DNA of 64,000 nt from Haematobia irritans. Its lineage: Eukaryota; Arthropoda; Insecta; Diptera; Muscidae. Positions 10,320-21,692 of the stretch are shown here, in pieces. The notes under the pieces are model-generated. The model saw nothing but the letters and a program-made list of their open reading frames with translations. It did no database searches and was not told where the DNA came from. How positions within the stretch are numbered: position 1 is the first letter of the stretch; every line of letters starts with the position of its first letter. The translations under genes and the position numbers were made by a program. The DNA lies in NCBI RefSeq assembly GCF_050003625.1, contig NC_134400.1:52704066-52768065 (forward strand), in the 5' to 3' direction.

Positions 10320-10657
10320 AAAACTTTGGATTAAACTTTCAAGAGCTTAAGAAACTCAGTTTTATTGCCAAATATAGAATTTGATTGTTATGAAGGTGGT
10401 ATTGATTATTTTTTAATTAATATTGTTATTTAGGATATTCTGTAGAAAAGTCTAGCGACGAGTGCTGTATTTTTGAACTTTATAAAGATGTCATTAAAAA
10501 CGTTTGTATTAAATTCACAAAAGCACGCACAACTGAAATAAGCAATAGACTCCTTCCATATATTAAAATTTTGAAAGTTGAAAGACATTACTGATCAAAA
10601 TGAATTGGATGGAAGCATTAACACTGATCAAGTTGTAAACTTGAATAGCGGTTCATA
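10320..10657. other. intergenic, nothing recognised
   Basis: AT-rich sequence between the E1 tail and the next CAC element. I see no gene, RNA or terminus in it. Confidence 0.5.
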
Positions 10658-12681
10658 CACTCAAAAAAATGTGAACCCTGTATTTCACTAAAGCTGATTT
10701 AACTATCTTTTAGTTCATGGAATTATTACGTTTTAAGAAAGTTTCCATGACGTTAATATTTTTTTGTGTACGTTAGTTAAATTAACTAAAACAGAGGAAC
10801 AAATTATACACAAATGAAGCATAAAGATTAACTAAATTCGTGTCTCCCACAAAATAGTTCAAAATTGCTTAAAATTTGTAAATTTTGCTAATAATGCGCC
10901 CATCTTGAACTTCGTATGGCACTAAAGACATTCTTGCAATTTTGAACTCAAATTTTTTCCTTCAAACTATAAAATTTTCTTTAACAAGTGAAAACAAGTA
11001 AGGAAAGTCTAAAGTCGGGCGGGACCGACTATATTATACCCTGCACCACTTTGTAGATCTAAATTTTCGATACCATATCACATCCGTCAAATGTGTTGGG
11101 TGCTATATAAAGGTTCGCCCCAAATACATACATTTAAATATCACTTGATTTGGACAGAATTTGATAGACTTTTACAAAATCTATAGACTCAAAATTTAAG
11201 TTGGGTAATGCACTAGGGTGGAACACAATTTTAGTAAAAAAATATGGGAAACATTTAAATCTGAAGCAATTTTAAGGAAACTTCGCAAAAGTTTATTTAT
11301 GATTTATCGCTCGATATATAAGTATTAGAAGTTTAGGAAAATTAGAGTGAGTTTTACAACTTTTCGACTAAGCAGTGGCGATTTTACAAGGAAAATGTTG
11401 GTATTTTGACCATTTTTGTCGAAATCAGAAAAACATATATATGGGAGCTATATCTAAATCTTAACCGATTTCAACCAAATTTGGCACGCATAGCTAGAAT
11501 GCTAAATCTACTCCCTGTGCAAAATTTCAACCAAATTGGGCCAAAACTCAGGCTTCTGGGCCATATAAAACCATATCGGGCGAAAAATATATATGGAAGC
11601 TATATCTAAATCTGAACCGATTTCAATCAAATTTGGTACACACGACTATACTACCAATTGTGCTCCTTGTGCAAAATTTCAAGCTAATCGGGATAAAACT
11701 CTGTCTTCTGGGTCCATATAAGTGCATATCGGGCGAAAGATATATATGGGAGCTATATCTAAATCTGAACCGATTTCAACCAAATTTGGCACACATAGCT
11801 ACAATGCTAAATCTACTCCTTGTGCAAAATTTCAACTAAATCGGAGCAAAAAATTGGCCTCTGTGGTCATATGAGTGTAAATCGGGCGAAAGCTATATAT
11901 GGGAGCTATATATAAATCTGAACCGATTTCAATGAAATTTGGCACGCATAGCTAGAATGCTAAATCTACTCTCTGTGCAAAATTTCAACCAAATTGGGTC
12001 AAAACTTTAGCTTTTAGGACCATATTAGTCCATATCGGGCGAAAGATATATATGGGAGCTATATCTAAATCTGAACCGATTTCAATAAAATTTGGCACAC
12101 TTGACTATAGTACTAATTGTTCTTCTTGTGCAAAATTTTAAGCAAATTAGGGTAAAACTCTGGCTTCTGGGGCCATATAAGTCCATATCGGGCGAAATAT
12201 ATATATGGGAGCTATATCTAAATCTGAACCGATTTCTGCCAAAATCAATAGGGATCTATTCTGAGCCAAAACACATACTTGTGCCAAATTTGAAGTTGAT
12301 TGGACTAAAACTGCGACCTAGACTTTGATTACAAAAATGTGTTCACGGACAGACGGACAGACGGACATCGCTATATCGACTCAGGAACCCACCCTGAGCA
12401 TTTTTGCCAAAGACACCATGTGTCTATCTCGTCTCCTTCTGGGTATTGCAAACATATGCACTAACTTATAATACCCTGTTCCACAGTGTGGAGCAGGGTA
12501 TAAAAATAGTTATGTCTAATAAATTTTCTTGAATTTGTCGAAAAATATTTACTTATTTTTGTGATATCGGCGTGATGTCAGCGTTTGTAATACAGTTTAG
12601 TTAAAAATTTCTAGAAATAATCGAAATTTTCTAAAATTAACCAAAATTTTTCTTGCTGGTGGGTTCACTGTTTTTTCAGTG
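10658..12681. mobile_element. CAC-terminal TA element (sister of 5193-8669)
   Basis: It begins CACTCAAAAAAATGTGAACC at 10658 and ends GTTTTTTCAGTG at 12681, with TA at 10656-10657 and 12682-12683. Its non-E2 sequence is the reverse complement of the arms of 5193-8669. The two copies carry E2 insertions at different places, so each shows the other's empty site. Confidence 0.85.
10994..12506 (+). mobile_element. E2 head-tail repeat with regular 153-bp units
   Basis: The head is at 10994-11120, with AGTCGG/CCGACT arms. Units follow in which 'atggga(a)gctat' begins at 11441, 11593, 11746, 11899, 12052 and 12205, that is, steps of 152-153 bp. The tail has GACGGACAGACGGAC near 12350, 'atatcgactcagga', and a terminal hairpin (ATACCCTG, TCCACA, TGTGGA, CAGGGTAT) near 12470-12503. 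Short open frames at 11406-12328 are only the repeat period showing. Confidence 0.85.
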
Positions 12682-12683
12682 TA

Positions 12684-12835
12684 ACTTCATAAAATTACAA
12701 ACTCAATACACAAAAGTTCTATAATATATTTTCGGAAGTTTTTTTTTGTAGAGCATTTAATTTTCGATTTTGTGGTGGGAAGTGGTATGTTAGAATTTAC
12801 AATATATTTTTGGTGCTTTTTGGGCTTGGGAAGTT
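12684..12835. other. intergenic
   Basis: Short AT-rich stretch between repeats with no recognisable feature. Confidence 0.4.
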
Positions 12836-14214
12836 GGCAACACTGCTAGCCCTGAGATAAATTGATCCCCACTCACACAAAAATTGGTCTATATCAAGTT
12901 CATAATAGTAGCCCCCATATAAGCGACCCCCATATTTCAATTCTGACTCTCCACGTCCCGTGCAAAAGTCCATATCGATTCGTAATTATTTGTAGACTTA
13001 CCTATACATAACTTTTTTATACCCTCCACCATAGGATGGGTGTATATTAACTTTGTCATTCCGTTTGTAACACATCGAAATATTGCTCTAAGACCCCATA
13101 AAGTATATATATTCTGGGTCGTGGTGAAATTCTGAGTCGATCTGAGCATGTCCGTCCGTCCGTCCGTCTGTTGAAATCACGCTAACTTCCGAACGAAACA
13201 AGCTATCGACTTGAAACTTGGCACAAGTAGTTGTTATTCATGTAGGTCGGATGGTATTGCAAATGGGCCATATCGGTCCATTTTTACGTATAGCCCCCAT
13301 ATAAACGGACCCCCAAATTTGGCTTGCGATTGCTCTAAGAGAAGCAAATTTCATCCGATCCGGCTGAAATTTGGTATATGGTGTTAGTATATAGTCTATA
13401 ACAACCATGCATCCGATCCGGCTGAAATTTGGTACATGGTGTTAGTATATGGTGTCTAACAACCATGCAAAAATTGGTCCATATCGGTCCACTTTTACGT
13501 ATTGCCCCCATATAAACGGACCCCCCAAATTTGGCTTGCGATTGCTCTAAGAGAAGCAAATTTCATCCGATCCGGCTGAAATTTGGTATATGGTGTTAGT
13601 ATATGGTCTCTAACAACCATGCAAGAATTGGTCCACATCGGTCAATAATTATATATAGCCTCCATATAAACCGATCCCCCGATTTGGCTTGCGGAGCCTC
13701 TAAGAGAACCAAATTTCATCCGATCCGGCTGAAATATGCTACAAGGTGTTGGTATATGTTCTCTAATGACCATGCACAAATTGGTCCACATCGACCCATA
13801 ATTATATATAGCCCCCATATAAACCGATCCCCAGATTTGACCTCCGGAGCCTCTTAGAGGAGCAAAAGTCATCCGATCCGATTGAAATTTGGTACGTGGT
13901 GTTAGTATGTTGTCTCTAACAAGCATGCCAAAATTGGTCCTTATCGATCCATAATTATATATAGCCCCCATATAAGCCGATCCCCAGATTTGACCTCCGG
14001 AGCCTCTTAGAGGAGCAAAATTCATCCGATCCGGTTGAAATTTGGTACGTGGTGTTAGTATATGGTATCCAACAACCATGCAGGAATTGGTCCATATCGG
14101 TCCATATTTATATATTGCCCCCATATAAACCGATCCCCAGATTTGGCTTGTGTAACCTCTAACAGAAGCATATTTAATCCGATCCGGCTGAAATTTGGTA
14201 CATGATGTTAGTAT
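12836..14214 (-). repeat. E1 copies, minus orientation, joined tail to body
   Basis: 12836-13012 is E1 head-proximal sequence read on the minus strand. At 13013 a complete E1 tail begins (hairpin TATACCCTCCACC..., then the GTCCGTCC run near 13150), followed by 153-bp units up to 14214. The junction at 13012/13013 is another E1-to-E1 contact. The long antisense frame 13642-14124 is repeat-derived. Confidence 0.75.
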
Positions 14215-14312
14215 ATGGTCTCTTTATGGGGTCTTAGAGCAATATTTCGATGTGTTACAAACGGAATGGCAAAGTTAATAGACCCCCCCCCTTCCTTGGT
14301 GGTGGGTATAAA
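14215..14312 (+). repeat. E1 tail fragment, plus orientation
   Basis: About 98 bp of E1 tail, from 'ttatggggtcttagagcaat' to the terminal GGTGGTGGGTATA. It is abruptly joined to the minus-oriented units on its left and lies 12-13 bp before the next E1 head. Confidence 0.75.
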
Positions 14313-15055
14313 AATAAAACAAACAAGTATATATGGCCGTAAGTTCGGCCAGGCCGAATCTTCTGTACCCTCAGCCATGGATTGCGTAGAAACTTCTACA
14401 AAAGGCTGGCATCCACAATCGAATTACTTAGGTTGTGGTAACATCGTCTTCTAAATTGTATGTTAGTCCATACGTGGTATATATTACACAAAAAGGCATG
14501 TTAAATGCGCATATAATTCAATTCCTGACCGGTATATATAAGTCTACAAATAACTACGAACTGATATGAACTTTTGCACTGCAACTACACCCTCAAAAAA
14601 AAAACGCTTCTGTAACATATACTCCCAAATATATTTTGCTTCAAGCATATAAATTTTTGGGTATTGCCCAAACATTTATATGTTTGATTTCTTCCAATAT
14701 ATAATATGTTTGAAAGCATATTGGTCTAAACAATATAATGTGTTTGGGTAGTCTAAGTTCCAAACATTTTGTATTTTTCCATCCAAATTCGATAATGTTG
14801 TCTTCCAAAAAACTATATGTTATTATGTGAACATATAATATGTTTGGAGGCATTTTGGACCCAAAAATATTATATGCTGAGAAGAATTTACTCCCAAAGA
14901 ATATTGTGCTCAAAATTTTTTTTCTGCCTAATTGTATATTGTCTCACATTTTTTTCACTTCCATGAGTTTTTTAGTTTTTAGCACCTTTTTCTGTAATAC
15001 AAACATTGTAGAAGAAATTATAAAGTTTTATCATTTTTTTTCAATTGTACCTTTT

Positions 15056-15126
15056 GCCGGACGGGGATTCGAACAGCCGACCACACAGTTTGTAAGCCAG
15101 CACACTAACCACTGGGCTACGTAGCT
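15056..15126 (-). other. tRNA-like sequence (Val-like) in T-prime
   Basis: On the minus strand: GTAGCCCAGTGGTTAGTG (A box), CTTACAA as the anticodon-loop candidate (UAC), and GTTCGAATCCCCG (B box). The boxes match Pol III consensus better than those in element T. Acceptor pairing is weak. It is a tRNA-derived module and not a confident tRNA gene. Confidence 0.65.
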
Positions 15127-15249
15127 GTTATGGTCATCAAGAGATAATTATCGTTATAAGTTATATTTATATAGCATAGCTTGCGGCGCCCACGAGCCGA
15201 TGCAAACATAACATTGTTTAACAACATAACATTGTTAAACATACATTTG

Positions 15250-15323
15250 TTGGCAGCGTGGAGCAGTGGCTGGTCGTCCGCCTTGCGTGACAGGGGTCCT
15301 GGGTTCGATCCCTGCTTCGACCA
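15250..15323 (+). other. tRNA-like sequence in T-prime, plus strand
   Basis: It reads GCGTGGAGCAGTGGCTGG (A box), a CTTGCGT loop candidate, then GGGTTCGATCCCTGC (B box), and ends TCGACCA. It diverges from the tRNA-like sequence at 15056-15126, with about 120 bp between them, the same arrangement as in element T. Confidence 0.65.
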
Positions 15324-15329
15324 ACACCA

Positions 15330-16209
15330 TTTTTTTTTTAAATATATTTTTTAACATATATTCCAGATTCGTTCGGAAGTTCCCGAAAAGGTGTTCAGCA
15401 TTACATTCTATTATATTAAATTTTTACTACGAAATTGTAAAGTGTGTTTTATAAAAGACTTAAAATCAGAAAAGAAAAATGCTTGATATAAACGAAATGG
15501 ACTGAGTTCAAATCAAATATTATTTTTTTATTGCAAAAATAAAAATTGTGTAACAAATAAAGGTTTTTGTATACAAGTTTAAAATTTTCGAAGAAATTCA
15601 AAAACTCTTACAAAAGAAGAACGTGAATTCGAGTATATAAAAATATTTTTCCATCGAATCCTAAGGTTAACGATAACCATTCAAAAGCACATTATATTTA
15701 AATTCTAAACAGTAATTTTACAACACACATAAATTTATTTTGGTGTGAACAATTGTTTGCTAGCATGTAACACCATTAATTTAGAAATACAAATAAATAT
15801 GAATTTTTATTAACGAATAATTTTGTACTTAATTTAATTCTTAAGGCCGGTATAAATTGGTATTATCGCGTTAAAATGGCCATGTTTACCCTTTTACTTT
15901 TCTTTAATAATTTCCTTTAAAGAAAATAAACTCATTCAATTGTTGCTTTGGATCTTTCACCACCATGTTATAATACAATTTACCGGAAAAAGTTGTAATG
16001 TTATTCTGGTTTTGCCGCTAAAATGAGAAATAATTTTAGCAGCAAAACTCGAACTCAATGCCCGCTTTTATTTTCGAAAAAATCCGTCAACTCCTCTTGG
16101 ACTACTCATTAATAAAGATGAACTAATCTTTGTTTTTATAGATCTTACTGTTTAATTTTTCACTGTTTCGCCCTGTTTTCATTTTACTTTCACAACTCTA
16201 AAAAGAGTG
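15330..16209. other. T-prime interior, non-coding
   Basis: AT-rich interior of T-prime, matching 38580-39180 of the sister element. No gene is seen, and frames are short and not shared between copies. Confidence 0.5.
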
Positions 16210-16821
16210 CATTGAAAAAATATTGTCGTGAGGCCAAAGAGTTCATGTCCTTAAAATAAGAATACAACTTTTGCTTAGCTTAGAAGACGCATTTCTCTAA
16301 TATAAAGTTTTTTCCATGTTCAAAGGTCGATACTTTCAATGAAGTCGTGTTGTCGTTATAATTAAGTGATTTGACTTAAAAATGGGTATCATAACATGAA
16401 AGAACACATTTTTGGACTAAGGTCAACTTGACTTTAATAATTCAGAAAAATTCTTTAAAATTAATGAAACTGTCTTTAAATTTGTTGCATTTTTGCATCG
16501 TGACTATAAGGCAAAAATCATTCAAAAATAGGATATGTTTTCCAATACTTTATTTTAAAGACATTTTTTACTTGAAACATAGCATAATTTCTACTGGAAG
16601 TCTTGTTTTTAACGGACATTTTATAGCATATGAAAAAAGCTGAAAAAGCGACAAATTGAAATGTGCTTCGTAGAGTCAAGTACACAAAACCCCATTTAAA
16701 AGAGAATTGTGTCTTAAAAGCATCCTTATTTTTATTCTCCGCTTCTTTGATTCAGAATCAATATCAAAATTGTTAAAGCGGAGACACAATCTTTGGAACC
16801 GGACATGCTTTTTGTTCAGTG
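16210..16821. mobile_element. CACTG-type MITE (family of 20421 and 61315)
   Basis: It begins CATTGAAAAAATATTGTCGT and ends TTGTTCAGTG, followed by TA at 16822-16823 (a decayed TG at the left). The empty site is visible in the sister element at about 39170-39200 ('aacagagtatagtatccttt'). About 612 bp, non-coding. Related full copies are at 20421-21076 and 61315-61972. Confidence 0.8.
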
Positions 16822-16969
16822 TATAGTGCCCTTTCGTTAGTTTTTATGAAGATCCCTTTAATTACCTTTGTTTGAATATTTTGACTTACTCGTCCTACGT
16901 TCCGATTTGTTTTGACGAAACAAAAAAATTGTGCCCGTAATGCGAAAATGATAAACAAAACTCATGCTC

Positions 16970-19172
16970 TTTTTATACCCTTCACCACTACTGTGGTACA
17001 GGGTATAATAAGTTTGTGCATTTGTATGTAACGCCAAGAAGGAGTAATCATAGACCAACCTTTTAATATACGGATCGGCTTAGAATTACATTCTGAGTCG
17101 ATTTAGCGATGTCCGTCTGTATGTCTGTCAGTCTGTCTGTCCGTCTGTCTGTCCGTCTGTATGTCTATCTGTTGATGTATTTTTGTGTGCAAAGTACAGC
17201 TCGCAGTTTTAGTCCGATTGTCCTAAAATTTGGTATAGGGTTCTGTTTCGGTTCAAAGACGATCCCTATTGATTTTGGAAAAAATCGGTTCAGATTTAGA
17301 TATAGCTGCCATATATATTTTTCACCGATCTGGTCATAATTGGCGTGTATATCAACCGATCTTCCTCAAATTGCGTACATCCGAATATTTTATGAGTCTC
17401 GAAAAACTTGCAAAATATCAGCAAAATCGGTTCAGATTTAGATATAGCTCCCATATATAGCTTTCGCCCGATTTACACTCATTTGCCCACAGAGGCCAAT
17501 TTTTTGCTCCGATTTAGTTGAAATTTTGCATAGGGAGTAGAATTAGCGTTGTAACTATGCGTGCCAAATTTGCTTGAAATCAGTTCAGATTTGGATATAT
17601 CTCCCATATAAAGCTTTTGCCCGATTTACACTCATATGACCACAGAGGCCAATTTTTAACTCCGATTTAGTTGAAATTTTGCACAGGGAGTAGAATCAGC
17701 ATTGTAGCTATGCGTGCCAAATTTGGTTGAAATCGGTTCAGATTTAGATATAGCTCCCATATATATGTTTTTCTGATTTCGACAAAAATGGTCAAAATAC
17801 CAACATTTTCCTTGTAAAATCGCCACTGCTTAGTCGAAAAGTTGTAAAAGTGACTCTAATTTTCCTAAGCTTCTAATACATATATATCGAGCGATAAATC
17901 ATAAATAAACTTTTTCGAAGTTTCCTTAAAATTGCTTCAGATTTAAACGTTTCCCATATTTTTATACCCTTCACCACTACTGTGGTACAGGGTATAATAA
18001 GTTTGTGCATTTGTATGTAACGCCAAGAAGGAGTAATCATAGACCAACCTTTTGGTATACGGATCGGCTTAGAATTACATTCTGAGTCGATTTAGCGATG
18101 TCCGTCTGTATGTCTGTCCGTCTGTATGTCTATCTGTTGATGTATTTTTGTGTGCAAAGTACAGCTCGCAGTTTTAGTCCGATTGTCCTAAAATTTGGTA
18201 TAGGGTTCTGTTTCGGTTCAAAGACGATCCCTATTGATTTTGGAAAAAATCGGTTCAGATTTAGATATAGCTGCCATATATATTTTTCACCGATCTGGTC
18301 ATAATTGGTGTGTATATCAACCGATCTTCCTCAAATTGCGTACATCCGAATATTTTATGAGTCTCGAAAAACTTGCAAAATATCAGCAAAATCGGTTCAG
18401 ATTTAGATATAACTCCCATATATAGTTTTCGCCCGATTTACACTCATTTGCCCACAGAGGCCAATTTTTTGCTCCGATTTAGTTGGAATTTTGCATAGGG
18501 AGTAGAATTAGCGTTGTAACTATGCGTGCCAAATTTGCTTGAAATCGGTTCAGATTTGGATATATCTCCCATATAAAGCCTTTGCCCGATTTACACTCAT
18601 ATGACCACAGAGGCCAATTTTTAACTCCGATTTAGTTGAAATTTTGCACAGGGAGTAGAATCAGCATTGTAGCTATGCGTGCCAAATTTGGTTGCAATCG
18701 GTTCAGATTTAGATATAGCTCCCATATATATGTTTTTCTGATTTCGACAAAAATGGTCAAAATACCAACATTTTCCTTGTAAAATCGCCACTGCTTAGTC
18801 GAAAAGTTGTAAAAGTGACTCTAATTTTCCTAAGCTTCTAATACATATATATCGAGCGATAAATCATAAATAAACTTTTTCGAAGTTTCCTTAAAATTGC
18901 TTCAGATTTAAACGTTTCCCATATTTTTTTTACTAACATTGTGTTCCACCCTAGTGCATTAGCCGACTTAAATTTTGAGTCTATAGATTTTGTAGAAGTC
19001 TATCAAATTCTGTCCAGATCGAGTGATATTTAAATGTATGTATTTGGGACAAACCTTTATATATAGCCCCCAACACATTTGACGGATGTGATATGGTATC
19101 GAAAATTTAGATCTACAAAGTGGTGCAGGGTATAATATAGTCGGCCCCGCCCGACTTTAGACTTTCCTTACT
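16970..19172 (-). mobile_element. E3/E2-type head-tail repeat, tandem partial dimer
   Basis: On the minus strand this is a head (E2-like, at 19172, with AGTAAGGAAAGTC), units, then a tail ending at a hairpin near 17961. A second units-plus-tail lacking a head follows immediately and ends at 16970. The two copies are nearly identical: sites are 965 bp apart, or 989 bp on the far side of a GTCT microsatellite that is 24 bp longer in the first copy. The hairpin arms are TATACCCT and AGGGTATA with inner ACCAC/GTGGT. The paired frames at 17109/18098 and 17269/18234 are this duplication. Confidence 0.8.
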
Positions 19173-19553
19173 GGTTTTCAAATATATTTAATCTTGGTTC
19201 CGAATGAATTTTCTCTCCGAATACTCATTTTAATATTTTACTTAAGCATATACAATTTTTGGCGAAGTCTTATATCACAACATATATATGCTTACTCATA
19301 ATATGTAAATTTATACTTGTTTATATTCACACGTAGTATTTTTCCTATATTTAATGAAATTTTTTTGTGTATATATATTTGTAATGCACCAATTGGTTAC
19401 TTTCATTATTTTACTTCCAGCATACACTTTGTCTCTCTTTGTAAACACATATATGTTTATGGGCTATTTCTAAATTAATATATGTTTGAATCCAAGCATA
19501 TTATATTCACAAACATTTTATGTCCCAAACATAATATGTTCTAACATATTAAC

Positions 19554-19615
19554 TATCACAATGGACTGAATAGTCTAAGTGAGCCTGAATCTTAATCGGG
19601 CTGCCACTTTAACCT
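19554..19615 (+). mobile_element. 62-bp LINE 3'-end insertion with 11-bp target duplication
   Basis: Flanked by perfect AACATATTAAC (19543-19553 and 19616-19626). The insert is identical in type to 7787-7848 of the LINE at 6316-7851 ('tatcacaatggactgaatag' through 'gccactttaacct'). An extreme 5'-truncation product. Confidence 0.92.
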
Positions 19616-20402
19616 AACATATTAACATATATGTCCCAAACATATTATGCTGGTTTATGAACATTATATGTTTGCACTCAAAAATATTGTGTTTAAAAAT
19701 TTGAGTTCCGAACATATAATGTTTATACCCAAACATATGAAAAACAGTCTTTTTCGTCTGTGTAGAGAGCCAGAATTGAAATATGGGGGTCGCCTTATAT
19801 GGGGCTATATACAATTATCAAACGGTATGGAACAATTTTTGTGTAATTTGGGATCGTTTTATGTGGTGACTATATATAACTATAGACCAATATGGACCAA
19901 AATTAGCATGGCTGTTAGCAGTCATATACTAGTACAATGTACCAAATTTCACCGAATCCGATGAATTTTTGCTCCTCCAAGAGGTTCCAGAGGTCAAATC
20001 GGAGGATCGGTTTATATGGGGGCTATATACAATTATGGACCGATATGGACCAATCGGATCGGATGGATTTTGCTTCACTAAAAGGCTTCGCAAGCCAAAT
20101 CTGGGGGTCGGTTTATATGGGGGCTATACGTAAAAGTAGTCCAATATGGCCCATTTGCAATACCATCCGACCTACATCAATAACAACTACTTGTGCCAAG
20201 TTTGAAGTCGATAGCTTATTTCGTTCGGAAGTTAGCGTGATTTCAACAGATGGAGGGACGGACGTGGTTAGATCGACTCAGAATTTCACCACGACCCAGA
20301 ATATATATATTTTATGGCGTCTTAGAGCAATATTTCGATGTGTTACAAACGGAATATATATACTTGTTATACCCTTCACCCATCCTATGGTGAAGGGTAT
20401 AA

Positions 20403-21480
20403 CAAATATATACGGTCGTACACTGAAAAAAAATATTGTCGTGAGGTCAAAGATTTCATGTCTTTAAAATACGAATACAAATTTTGCTTAGCATAGAAGA
20501 CGCATTTCTCTAAAATAAAGTTATTTTCCTTGTCCAAAAGTCGATAAACTTTTCAATGAAGTCGTATTGTCCTTATAATTAAGTGATTTGACTTAAAAAT
20601 GGGTATCTTAACATGAAAGAAAAAATTTAAATTTAAGGTCAACTTGACTTTAATAATTCAGAAAAATTCTTTAAATTTAATGAAATTGTCTTTAAATTTG
20701 TTGTCTTTATGCATCTTGACTACAAAGCAAAAAATCGTTCAAATATAGGACATGTTTTTCAAAACTTTATTTTAAAGAAGTTTTTTACTTCAGACATAGC
20801 ATAATTTCTACTGGAAGTCGAGTCCTAATTTGGAAAATAAAGTTGCCGTTAACACGTTTTTAAAGGACTTTGATAGCATATAAAGAAGAAAAGCTGAGAA
20901 AGCGAAAAATTAAAATTTGCTTCCTAAAAGCAAGTACACAAAACCTAATTCTAAAAGAGAATTGTGTCTTAAAAGTATCCTTACTTGTATTCTCCGCTTC
21001 TTTGGCTCGGAATCAATACAAAATTTTTTAAAGTAAAGACAAAATCTTTGGAACCGAGTACGCTTTTTTTTCAGTGTAAGTTCGGCCAGGCCGAATCTTA
21101 TATACCCTCCACCACAGATAGCGTAGAAAGTTCTATGTTCTGTCAGCTACAATTGAATTACTTGGGTTATCTTAACCCAAATGGAGGCACATTAATTACC
21201 TAAATCAAAACAATTAAGTTCTTGGTCGGTTTATTGAACCAATTTTCACACGGTTATCAGAGGGCAAAATTGCAGCCGGATCGGATGAACCGTGCAGGAT
21301 GCACAGGAAATTAAATCTAGAGATCGGTTTATATGGGGGCTATATAAAATTATAGATCCATCTGGATGATTTTTTTAATGGTTGTTAGAGGCCTTATACC
21401 AATACCGTGTACCAAATTTCAACCGTATCGGTAAGAAGCGCAGGAAATCAAACCTGGGGATCGGTCTATTGCGAACGGTG
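20403..21480 (+). mobile_element. E1 head and units, split by a MITE, 3' truncated
   Basis: The head starts directly after the preceding E1 hairpin ('acaaatatatacggtcg', 20403-20420). It resumes at 21077 with 'taagttcggccaggccgaat' and fades within 153-bp units near 21480. No tail is present. Confidence 0.8.
20421..21076. mobile_element. CACTG-type MITE inserted in the E1 head
   Basis: It starts CACTGAAAAAAAATATTGTC and ends CTTTTTTTTCAGTG, with TA at 20419-20420 and 21077-21078. Deleting it restores the E1 head exactly ('tacggtcg' + TA + 'agttcggcc'). 656 bp, non-coding. Confidence 0.93.
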
Positions 21481-21684
21481 TAAAAAAAAAATAAAAAGTC
21501 CATTTAATTGGTAATTTTCCTTTATGAAAAAGTATGCCACTTTTTAAGCCACATATTATTGCGATTGCTTTTTAAAAATTCTCGAGGATAACGCTGTTGT
21601 ATGGCCGTTGATTTTTATACCAACTATAAGTTTTTATTTGACGAGTGTAGTGAATCTACAGTAGCTTTAAGTATTGTTTGTGTT
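21481..21684. other. intergenic
   Basis: Short unassigned sequence between truncated E1 and a hAT element. The phrase 'accaactataagttt' recurs at 26191-26205, which suggests that 21620-21650 and 26190-26215 share an older repeat. Confidence 0.4.
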
Positions 21685-21692
21685 GTCGATAC

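Larger units (their letters stand above)
14588..19762. mobile_element. T-prime: CAC-terminal TA element with tRNA-like pair
   Basis: It starts CACCCTCAAAAAAAAAACGC at 14588 and ends TTTTTCGTCTGTG at 19762, with TA at 14586-14587 and 19763-19764. Non-coding and AT-rich, with many ACATATAATATGTTTG-like repeats near both ends. The core carries two divergent tRNA-like sequences. It is interrupted by a MITE (16210-16821), a head-tail partial dimer (16970-19172) and a 62-bp LINE tail (19554-19615). Relatives are at 37159-39938 (tRNA core deleted) and from 62448. Confidence 0.8.
14325..20402 (+). mobile_element. E1 head-tail repeat split by a 5.2-kb T-prime element
   Basis: The head begins at about 14325 (ACAAGTATATATGGCCGTAA) and runs to 14587. 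The continuation from 19763 ('tagagagccagaattgaaat') goes through 153-bp units to the tail and hairpin near 20385-20402. The join 'actttgcac...gagagccag' matches other E1 copies. It is directly followed by another E1 head. Confidence 0.8.
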
